A DNA stretch of 64,000 nucleotides from JAGIBJ01 sp032119795 (GTDB lineage: Bacteria > Actinomycetota > Thermoleophilia > Solirubrobacterales > Solirubrobacteraceae), in contig JAUMFO010000038.1 in the NCBI GenBank assembly GCA_032119795.1, positions 15,127 through 79,126 of the forward strand. Direction: 5' to 3'. Below, in pieces: positions 54,354-62,270 of the stretch (within the stretch, counting starts at the first letter, position 1; every line of letters begins with the position of its first letter). The position numbers and the translations under genes were made by a program. The notes below the pieces were generated by a model. It saw only the letters and a list, made by a program, of their open reading frames with translations, ran no database searches and was not told where the DNA came from.

Positions 54354-55433
54354 ATGCCGGCGGTCGGTGGTCCGATGCGAATCGGGTTCGTCGCCTGGCG
54401 CGACCTCGATCACCCGCAGGCGGGGGGCTCCGAGGTCGTCGTCGACCGGCTGATCCGCGGGCTCGCCGATCGGGGCCACCAGGTGCAGCTGATGTGCGGC
54501 GGGCCAGCGGGCGAGCGGCCCTACCCCGTCCACAACCTCGGCGGCACCTACACGCAGTACCTCCGCGCGCCGCTGCGCCACGCCCGCGACTTGCGCACGA
54601 CCGACGTGCTCGTCGACGTGCAAAACGGCATCCCGTTCTTCTCGCCACTCTGGCGCTCGCGCCCGACCGTCTGCCTCGTCCACCACGTCCACACCGAGCA
54701 GTGGGACCTCGCGTTTCCCAGGCCGGTGGCCGCGCTCGGCCGCACGCTGGAATCGCGCCTGATGCCGTGGGCCTACCGCCACAGCCAGTACGTGGCGGTG
54801 TCGCCCGGCACGGCCACCGCCCTCGGAGACCTCGGCATCCCTGCGGGCCAGGTCAACGTCGTGACGAACGGCGTGGAGCTGGCCGACCGCGTCGCGCCTC
54901 GCTCCGCCGAACCGCTCTTTCTGGCCCTCGGTCGCCTCGTGCCGCACAAGCGCATCGACCTCCTGCTGCAGCTGTGGGAGCAAGTCCGTCCGCAGACCGG
55001 AGGCCGGCTGGTGATCGCGGGAGGCGGGCCCCTGCTGGACGAGCTGCGAGGGCAGGCCGGCGAGGGCGTCGAGTTCCTCGGCTCCGTCAGCGAGCAGGCC
55101 AAGCAGGAACTCCTCTCCCAGGCCTGGGCGCTCGTCCACCCGGCGATGCATGAGGGCTGGGGCATGGTCGTGCTCGAGGCGGCCATGCACGGCACGCCGA
55201 CGCTGGCGTTCAACGTCGCTGGGCTGCGCGACACCGTCGCTGCTGGCGAGACCGGCTACCTGGCGGCCGATGAGGCCGAGTTCGTGGAGCGGTGGATCGG
55301 ACTGGCCCGCGACGGCGACGATCGGGCGCGCCTCGGCGCCGCGGCGAGGCCCTGGGCCGAGCGCTTCACGTGGGACCGATCGGTCGAGCGGTTCGAGGAC
55401 GTGCTCAGAGGCGCCGCGGCTGCGGCACGCTGA
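54354..55433 (+). CDS. family 4-like glycosyltransferase
   Basis: A 359-residue GT-B enzyme. GGSEVVVDRLIRGLADRGHQV (about 24-44) is the acceptor-side loop. The donor side has LALGRLVPHKRIDLLLQ (about 190-206), RLVIAGGGPLLDEL near 221 and HPAMHEGWGMVVLEAAMHGTP (about 262-282), whose E-x7-E pattern holds the nucleotide sugar. It starts 2 bases after the previous stop and belongs to the same glycan operon. The sugar cannot be deduced. Confidence 0.88.
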   Translation: MPAVGGPMRIGFVAWRDLDHPQAGGSEVVVDRLIRGLADRGHQVQLMCGGPAGERPYPVHNLGGTYTQYLRAPLRHARDLRTTDVLVDVQNGIPFFSPLWRSRPTVCLVHHVHTEQWDLAFPRPVAALGRTLESRLMPWAYRHSQYVAVSPGTATALGDLGIPAGQVNVVTNGVELADRVAPRSAEPLFLALGRLVPHKRIDLLLQLWEQVRPQTGGRLVIAGGGPLLDELRGQAGEGVEFLGSVSEQAKQELLSQAWALVHPAMHEGWGMVVLEAAMHGTPTLAFNVAGLRDTVAAGETGYLAADEAEFVERWIGLARDGDDRARLGAAARPWAERFTWDRSVERFEDVLRGAAAAAR

Positions 55434-55597
55434 GGCGTCTGCGCAGGCCGCATGACCGTGGCTGCAAGAACGTTCGCATCCCCAGAAGCCGCCCGGCAGC
55501 GGGGATACCCTGGGCCGGTCATGGCGTCCGCTTCCTGTCTTCGCCGCGCGGCGCCCGACGAACACCCCGGCCCGCGCCTGCCCGCGGGCGGGTGCGG

Positions 55598-56800
55598 ATG
55601 ACGGCCCCGGCCAGCCGGACCGGTCCGCGCCGCGCCGCGGTCGACGGAGCCACGGCCGCCTTCTGGGGTGCCTCGCTCAGCGTCGGCGTCGCCGCGTTCA
55701 TCATCGTCGCCGCCATCGCGCGGTCGTCCTCCGGCGGCGAGATCGCCGACGCGTCGGCGGTACTGAGCGTGTCGTTCGTCCTCGCCGTCGTGCCGGGCGC
55801 GATCCAGCTGCGCGCTGCTGCCGCAGCAGCGGGGCCGGCGGGCGCGCCGACCGCGTCGACGGTGCCGACGTGGCTCTGGTGGGCGGCCGGCGCGCTCCTC
55901 CTCGCCGCGCCACTCGCGGCCGCAGCGTTGACGGTCCCGGCCGCGAGTCTGGCGCTGCTCGCTGCACAGTTCCCTCTGGCGGGGCTTGCGGCGGTCCAGC
56001 GCGGCACCGCGATCGGTCGGACGGACTTCGGCCGAGCGAGTTCCAGCATGGGGATCGAGGCGCTCGTCCGCGTGACGGCTGGCGTAGCGCTGGGCGTGGC
56101 GTTCGGCGCGACCGGGCTGGCCGCGGCGCTCCTGCTCGGGACTGCTGCCGCGGCGATCCTCGGGAGCCGCTGGTACCCCGGCGGCGCGCCCATGGCGACC
56201 GGGGCGGTGATCGGCCCGGCGCTGACGCTCGGCGTGCTGATGCTCTTCGCCAACCTCGACACGCTGGCCGCCCCCCGCCTGCTTGGCGACGGCGCCGACG
56301 CGTACGCGCTGGCCGCGCTGCCCGCCAAAGGCGTCTTCTTCGCGCTCTTCGCGGCAAGCTGGACGGCCGTGCCGGCGGCGGCAAGGAGCCGCACACCGCG
56401 GGAGCTGCTCGCGCCCGCTGGCGTCGTCTTGGCCCTCGGGCTCGTCGCCACCGCGCTCGTCGGACTCCTGCAGCCGCTGATCGTCGCGATCCTCGGCGAG
56501 CCCGAGCCGACCGCCGAGCTCCTCGTCACGCTGTCGGCCGCGATGACCGTCGCTGCGACGCTGGCGACCGTGCTCGCCATGGCAGTGACCCGCGGTGCCA
56601 CGCGCGCCTGGGCGCCGGCGCTCATCGGCTCGGCCCTGCTCGCGGCAGCGCTCGTCGTCGCCGATCCGAGCGTGCTCGGGCTCGGGAGGCTCGCCCTGCT
56701 CAGCCAGCTCCTCGTGCTGGTCGTGACGACCGCGCTGCTGCTGCGAACGCTGCCATCCGGTGAGGCAGCGGCGGTGCGCGCGTCGCCGGGATCGTCGTGA
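55598..56800 (+). CDS. polysaccharide flippase-like membrane protein
   Basis: A 400-residue protein with about ten to twelve membrane helices. The segment LMLFANLDTLAAPRLLGDGADAY-like (about 208-230) resembles Wzx/MurJ-type flippases, which turn lipid-linked sugars across the membrane. It is somewhat short for that group. It starts 164 bases after the glycosyltransferase and its stop overlaps the AftD-like start by 4 bases, which supports a role in delivering lipid-linked sugars to the outer face. Confidence 0.7.
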   Translation: MTAPASRTGPRRAAVDGATAAFWGASLSVGVAAFIIVAAIARSSSGGEIADASAVLSVSFVLAVVPGAIQLRAAAAAAGPAGAPTASTVPTWLWWAAGALLLAAPLAAAALTVPAASLALLAAQFPLAGLAAVQRGTAIGRTDFGRASSSMGIEALVRVTAGVALGVAFGATGLAAALLLGTAAAAILGSRWYPGGAPMATGAVIGPALTLGVLMLFANLDTLAAPRLLGDGADAYALAALPAKGVFFALFAASWTAVPAAARSRTPRELLAPAGVVLALGLVATALVGLLQPLIVAILGEPEPTAELLVTLSAAMTVAATLATVLAMAVTRGATRAWAPALIGSALLAAALVVADPSVLGLGRLALLSQLLVLVVTTALLLRTLPSGEAAAVRASPGSS

Positions 56801-59800
56801 GCGCCGTCGCGGGCACCGGTGCTTCGGCCACGGCGTCGGACGAGCCGCTGCTCCAGCCCGCCCCGTGGCCTCGCCGCTGGCTGCTGCTGGCGTCATTCGT
56901 CCTCGTCGCGGCGGTGTTCGCGCAGGAGCCGGGGCGGGTGGCGTTTGAGACGAAGTTCGATCTCGTCGCGAACCCCGCCGGCTTTCTGCTGCGTGCCCTG
57001 AATCTGTGGGACGCGACCGCGGGGTGGGGGCAGGTCCAGAACCAGGCCGTCGGCTACCTGTTCCCGATGGGGCCGTTCTTCACGCTCGGCGACGCCCTCG
57101 GCATTCCCGGCTGGATCATCCAGCGCCTCTGGATCGCTGGGATCTTGGTGATCGCGATGTGGGGTATGGCGCGGCTCGCGGCGGCGCTGCGCATCGGCGG
57201 CCCCGCCGGCTGGGTTGTTGGCGGATTGGCCTACGCGCTCTGCCCGTTTGCCGTCGGGCTGGTCGGCTTCACGTCGGCCGGCGTCTTGCCCGCGGCGATG
57301 ATGCCGTGGGCGGTGCTGCCGCTGATCAGCGCCTCGGCAGGCGGCTCGACGCGGCGAGCCGCAGGCCGCTCCGGGCTCGCGATCCTCTGCATGGGCGGCG
57401 TGAATGCCACGTCGGTGATCACGGTCCTGGCCGTTCCCGCGTTCTACCTGCTGACTCGCCAGCCGGGACGCCGCCAGCGTGCCCTCATGGGGTGGTGGGC
57501 GCTGGCGGTGTTCCTGGCCTGCTTCTGGTGGCTGGCGGCGCTCGTGTTCCAAGCCAAATACGGCCTTGACGTGACGGCGTTCACCGAGACGGCGAGCGTC
57601 ACCGAGTCCACGACCGCAGCGGCCGAGGTGATGCGCGGCACCGGCAACTGGCTCGGCTACCTCAACCTCGGCGAGCCGTGGGTGCAGGCGAGCTGGATTC
57701 TGGTGAGCGCGACGGCGGCGATCGTCGCCACCACGCTCGTCGCGGCCGGCGGGCTCGCGGGGTTGGCATCGGCTCGGCTGCCGGAGCGCCGGTTCGTGGT
57801 GGTGACCTTCGGCTTCGGCGTCGTCGCGATCTGCGCCGGCTACACCGGCGAGATGGCTGGGCTGTTCGGCAGCCAGGTCGAGGCCCTGATCGGCGGTCCG
57901 CTCGCGCCGTTCCGCAACATCTACAAGTTCTCGCCGCTGATCGCCGCCGGCCTGGCCCTGGGTCTCGCGCACGCGATCTCGTCGGCGCCGGCGGTGCTGC
58001 GCCGCCTGCCAGGGCCGGTCGCGGTCTGGGCGCCGGTTGGCGTCGCGCTTGTCGTCTTGCCCTTCGCGGCGCTGCCGTTCTTGCAGGAGCGGGCGCTCAC
58101 CCGCGGCTCGTTCAAGGCCGTCCCCAGCTACTGGCAGCAGGCCGCCGACTGGCTGGGTGAGGCCGCGCCGCGGCAGAGCACCCTGCTGCTGCCTGCGTCG
58201 GCCTTTGGCGAGTACCAGTGGGGGAGGCCGCTGGACGAGCCAATGCAGGCGCTCCAGCAGGCGCCGTGGGTGGCGCGCACGCTGCAGCCGCTCGGCGGCG
58301 CCTCGAGCACCCGCCTGCTTGACGCCATCGAGCAGCTGATCGTGACCCAGCGCGAGTCGCCGGGGCTACGCGGCGCCCTTCGCCGCAGCGGTGTGCGGTA
58401 CGTGCTCGTCCGCAATGACCTGGACTGGCGCCGCACCGCCTCGCCGCGGCCGATCGCCGTGCGCGACGCCCTGATCAAAGCGGGCATGGGTCGCGTCGTG
58501 TCGTTTGGCCCTTCGCTGCGGGAACTCGGCACGCCGTCGGCCTTCAGTGCCGACCTCGGCCTCAGCCGCCGCGAGAGCCGGCTGCGGGCCGTGGAGATCT
58601 ACGCGGCGGCGCCGGCAGCCAAGGAGGTCTCGACGTTCGCAGCGGCGGGTCGCCAGATCGTCAGCGGCGGGCCAGAGTCGACGATCCAGCTGTCGGACTG
58701 GGACAAACTTCGCGGCCGCGCCTCGGTGTTGGCGGCCGACCTGCCGGGCGCGCCGCGCGCGGGCGACGAGTGGGTTGTGACCGACGGGCTGCGGCGCACC
58801 CGCAGCGACTTCGGCCTCACCCACGACAACGCCTCCTACACGCTCGCGCGTGAAGAACTCGCGCCCGGCAGCGCCGAGACGGCGCAGCTGCTGCCGCCTT
58901 CGCTCGTGGGCTCCGAGGCGGTCGCCACGTCGCCGGGCCAGCCGGGCACGGTGACGGCGTCGACGTACGGCTCGTGGCTGCTGCAGCTGCCCGAGCTGCA
59001 GCCCGTCAACGCCTTCGACCGTGACCCCGCCACGGTCTGGGTGGCCGGCAACGCCACGACGTCGGCCGGGCAGTGGATCGAGCTCACGCTGCCCCAGCCC
59101 CAGCCGGTCGATCGGCTCTCGGTGCGGCTGCTGCGGGAGGGTGCGTTCCGCCCGCGCGTCGCGTCGCTGCGGGTCACGACCGATCAGGGCAGCCGCGTCA
59201 CGCCACTCGCCGACGGGGAATCCATCCAGTCGCTGGCCGTCGCTCCGGGCCCGACGAGCAAGGTGCGCCTCACGCTTGAGCGGGTCACCGGTGAGCGTCG
59301 CGGGGAGGTCGGCGCCGGCCTGCGCGACGTGTTCGTGCCCGGCGTCAAGTTCACGCGGTTCGTTGCGCCGCCCCAGGAGCCGGCGCTGCTGCGGGCCGCA
59401 AAGACGTCGGGCCGCAACCCGACGTTCCTCTTCACCCGAGCGGCCTCCGACCCGCAGAACCTCGTCCGCCGCGACGAGGAGCCGCAGCTGCGCCGCGAGT
59501 TCACGCTGCCGGTGCGCGGGCGCCTGGCGATCCGGGCGCGTTCAACGCCGCGCCCGGGTCCGGACCTCGACCGACTCCTCACGCGCACCCGCGGAATCCA
59601 CGCCAGTGCCACATCGACCTACAACGCGCTGCCGCGGTACCGCGCCTCGGGCGCCGCCGACGGCACGCGCGCCACCGAGTGGATCGCCGCGCCTCCTGGC
59701 CCGCAGGCGCTCATCACGCCGTCGGCCCCCGGCCTCACCAGCACGGGGACCCGCAGCGGGCGGCGCAACCTCTCGCCGGTGCCGCTCGTGACCGATCCCG

Positions 59801-61116
59801 CGCCTGCGCTGCGCTTCCGGTTCGACGGGCCGCGCACGCTGCGCAGCGTGCGCGCCATCGACGCCGGCCCCAGTGCAAGTCCGCCGAGTCGGTTGCGGAT
59901 CTCCGGTGGTGGCCAGACGCGCACGGTGGCCGTGAGCGGTGGGCAGCTGGCGGCTTTCGCTCCGTTGCGGGCGAGCGCCGTCACCGTCGAGTTCGTTGGC
60001 GTCGACCGCCGCTTCACCACCGACGCCGAACGCGTCCCGCTCCCCGTTGGCGTGGCCGATCTCGACTTCCCCGCACTGCGCGATCAGCGCGTGATTCCGC
60101 TGCCGCCCGAGCTGCCGGTCGCCACGCGCTGCGGGGAAGGTCCGGAACTTCGCGTCAACGGCCAACTCGTGCAGACGCGCATCACCACCACGGCCGGCGA
60201 CGCGACGGCAATGCGTGCGGCGCCCGTGCAGCCGTGCGGTGGCGCGACCGTCGCCCTGGCGGCGGGGACTCACCGGATCACGTCTGGCGGGGGCGGGGCC
60301 TTCACGGTGCGCGACCTGATGCTCGAACCGGCCGACGGCGCGGTGGCGGCGTCGGCAGCCAGCGGCTCGGCACGACCGGCCGTCGGCTCCGGTGACCGGC
60401 GCGTCGCCAGCGTTCGCAGCTGGGGCACCACCCGCCGGACCGTCGCCCTGACGGCAGGGCCCGAGACCTACATGCAGCTGCACCAGAACGCCAACACGGG
60501 CTGGGTTGCGACGATGGCCGGTCGTGCGCTGCCTGCCGTGACGCTCGACGGCTGGCAGCAGGGCTACGTCGTCCCCGCCGGCGCCGCCGGCCTCGTGGAG
60601 CTGGAGTTCGTCCCAAACCACGCCTACCGCGTGCTGCTGTGGGCCGGCGGTGGGTTGGCCCTCTTGCTGCTCCCGCTCGCGCTGGTGCCGGTCGGCCGCC
60701 GCGCTCGGCGCAGGGAACCCGCACCAGCGGTCGGCCCATGGGCGCCACACCGCCGCGCCGCCCGCTGGCTTTGGGGTGCCGGGGTGACGCTCGCCGTTGC
60801 GATGGTCAGCGCCCCGGTGGCGCTGGCCGTGCCGGTACTCGCCGTCGCGCGGCGCCGCCTGGCCTTCGTCCCCGTCGTCGTGGCGCCGCTGGCGATGCTC
60901 GCGGCCGGGATCACGACCGCGTCGGTGAACAGCCCGTTCTCGGGTGACGGCCAGGGAGCGTTCGGAGGTCCCGCGCAGCTGCTGGCGACCCTGGCACTGG
61001 CGGCCGTGTTGGTGTCGCTGATCCCCCTGCGGACGGCGGCGCCTGATCGGTCGACCACGCCGGGCCAGGGCGCGGGCCCGGAACGCATCAACGGCAACCC
61101 CGAGGACCGGTCATGA
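56797..61116 (+). CDS. giant AftD-like arabinofuranosyltransferase (GT-C, DUF3367)
   Basis: A 1439-residue membrane enzyme. The N-terminal 430 residues carry about eleven helices of the GT-C fold, with FETKFDLVANPAGFLLRA near 50 as the first outer loop. The centre is a large outer region with carbohydrate-binding-like beta domains (PVNAFDRDPATVWVAG near 737 fits an F5/8 type C domain). The C-terminus returns to three or four helices (about 1285-1410). Length and order match mycobacterial AftD, which adds arabinose to wall arabinan from a decaprenyl donor. The sugar here is unproven. GTG start, 4-base overlap with the flippase gene. Confidence 0.8.
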   Translation: MSAVAGTGASATASDEPLLQPAPWPRRWLLLASFVLVAAVFAQEPGRVAFETKFDLVANPAGFLLRALNLWDATAGWGQVQNQAVGYLFPMGPFFTLGDALGIPGWIIQRLWIAGILVIAMWGMARLAAALRIGGPAGWVVGGLAYALCPFAVGLVGFTSAGVLPAAMMPWAVLPLISASAGGSTRRAAGRSGLAILCMGGVNATSVITVLAVPAFYLLTRQPGRRQRALMGWWALAVFLACFWWLAALVFQAKYGLDVTAFTETASVTESTTAAAEVMRGTGNWLGYLNLGEPWVQASWILVSATAAIVATTLVAAGGLAGLASARLPERRFVVVTFGFGVVAICAGYTGEMAGLFGSQVEALIGGPLAPFRNIYKFSPLIAAGLALGLAHAISSAPAVLRRLPGPVAVWAPVGVALVVLPFAALPFLQERALTRGSFKAVPSYWQQAADWLGEAAPRQSTLLLPASAFGEYQWGRPLDEPMQALQQAPWVARTLQPLGGASSTRLLDAIEQLIVTQRESPGLRGALRRSGVRYVLVRNDLDWRRTASPRPIAVRDALIKAGMGRVVSFGPSLRELGTPSAFSADLGLSRRESRLRAVEIYAAAPAAKEVSTFAAAGRQIVSGGPESTIQLSDWDKLRGRASVLAADLPGAPRAGDEWVVTDGLRRTRSDFGLTHDNASYTLAREELAPGSAETAQLLPPSLVGSEAVATSPGQPGTVTASTYGSWLLQLPELQPVNAFDRDPATVWVAGNATTSAGQWIELTLPQPQPVDRLSVRLLREGAFRPRVASLRVTTDQGSRVTPLADGESIQSLAVAPGPTSKVRLTLERVTGERRGEVGAGLRDVFVPGVKFTRFVAPPQEPALLRAAKTSGRNPTFLFTRAASDPQNLVRRDEEPQLRREFTLPVRGRLAIRARSTPRPGPDLDRLLTRTRGIHASATSTYNALPRYRASGAADGTRATEWIAAPPGPQALITPSAPGLTSTGTRSGRRNLSPVPLVTDPAPALRFRFDGPRTLRSVRAIDAGPSASPPSRLRISGGGQTRTVAVSGGQLAAFAPLRASAVTVEFVGVDRRFTTDAERVPLPVGVADLDFPALRDQRVIPLPPELPVATRCGEGPELRVNGQLVQTRITTTAGDATAMRAAPVQPCGGATVALAAGTHRITSGGGGAFTVRDLMLEPADGAVAASAASGSARPAVGSGDRRVASVRSWGTTRRTVALTAGPETYMQLHQNANTGWVATMAGRALPAVTLDGWQQGYVVPAGAAGLVELEFVPNHAYRVLLWAGGGLALLLLPLALVPVGRRARRREPAPAVGPWAPHRRAARWLWGAGVTLAVAMVSAPVALAVPVLAVARRRLAFVPVVVAPLAMLAAGITTASVNSPFSGDGQGAFGGPAQLLATLALAAVLVSLIPLRTAAPDRSTTPGQGAGPERINGNPEDRS

Positions 61117-62270
61117 CCGACGTTTGGATCTCCCGGCCGATCACGCCCTCCGAGGCCGCGATCTTGCACCACCCAGATCGTCGAACCGCTTGGGCGCCAG
61201 CGATCGTGGTCGAGACGGCCGAGCGGCTCGAGCCGACGGCAGTGGCGCGAGCGCTCGACGCCCTAGCGGCCGAGCACAGCATCGTCGCCGCCCGGCTGCG
61301 GGGCGAGGAATGGGTGGTGGGCGGTGCCCCTCCGGTGGTTGGGGCGCTCGAGCCGGGCGGCCTGGCCGGTCTCTGCCGAGCGTTTGATCTGGCCAGCGAA
61401 CCGCCGCTTCGGGTCGGGCTCAGCGCCAGCGGCCGAACGCTGTCGATGGCCGCCCACCACGCCGCGCTCGACGGTCGCGCGCTCTTGACCGTCGCCAGCC
61501 ACCTGCTGGGCCACGGCGGAGACGACGCCAGCGAGGTGGCGGGCGCTGCTGCAAGTGATGGGCCGTCGGCCCCGACGGCGGAGGTCAGCGCCAGCCAGTC
61601 TCTCGCGGAGTCGCGGTCCGGCGGTGGCCGTGCGGTCGCGGCGGCGGTCGGCGCCCGCCATGCGCTGCGGCGTCTGGATCGACCCGCGGATCGCGTCGCT
61701 GCGTCGTCCTCGGCGGCGCTCGCGGAGGTCTTCGTCACGGCGGAACTGCCGCTAGGCGTGCCGGCTCGGGTGGCCGCTCTGGCCGCGGCCGCGTGCGGAG
61801 CGGTACAGGCCTGGAACGAGGCCCGCGGCGAGCCGTGGCGTCGAGTCGGGCTCACGATTCCAGTAGGAGGCCCCCCGGTGCTCGGCAACGTGTCGACCCA
61901 CCGACGGGTCGACGCCGCCTCCAGCGATGACATCGCCGCCGCCGTCACGGCAGCCCTTGGCGCGGCGCACACCGCCGGAGCGGGCGCGATGCATCCAGCG
62001 CTCATGCGGCTGCTGGCGCCGGTCGTCGAGCGCCTCTCTGATTCGCTGCTCGTCTCAAACCTCGGCCTGGTTCGGCTGCCCGGCGCAGCCGCCGTCGACT
62101 TCTACGCGCAGGCGCGTGGTCGCTCGGCCGTCGCGCTTAGTGCCGCCAGCGTGGAGGGCGGCGCGCGCCGACTCACGCTGCGGGCCCGCGACCTCACCGA
62201 GGCCGATGCGCAAGCACTGCTCGACGCGACGGTCGAGCGGCTGCAGCGCGTTGGTGCTACCGGCCGCTGA
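61113..62270 (+). CDS. HHxxxDG acyltransferase (PapA/condensation-domain-like)
   Basis: A 385-residue single-domain protein. The catalytic HHxxxDG motif is HHAALDG at 115-121. The C-terminal half holds LLVSNLGLVRLPG near 308-320, which resembles the DFG-type structural region of condensation and PapA-like acyltransferases. These transfer acyl groups from CoA or carrier proteins to an alcohol or amine. It overlaps the AftD-like gene by 4 bases, so it may acylate the glycan made by this cluster. Its 3' end overlaps the facing secreted-protein gene by 14 bases. Confidence 0.8.
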   Translation: MTDVWISRPITPSEAAILHHPDRRTAWAPAIVVETAERLEPTAVARALDALAAEHSIVAARLRGEEWVVGGAPPVVGALEPGGLAGLCRAFDLASEPPLRVGLSASGRTLSMAAHHAALDGRALLTVASHLLGHGGDDASEVAGAAASDGPSAPTAEVSASQSLAESRSGGGRAVAAAVGARHALRRLDRPADRVAASSSAALAEVFVTAELPLGVPARVAALAAAACGAVQAWNEARGEPWRRVGLTIPVGGPPVLGNVSTHRRVDAASSDDIAAAVTAALGAAHTAGAGAMHPALMRLLAPVVERLSDSLLVSNLGLVRLPGAAAVDFYAQARGRSAVALSAASVEGGARRLTLRARDLTEADAQALLDATVERLQRVGATGR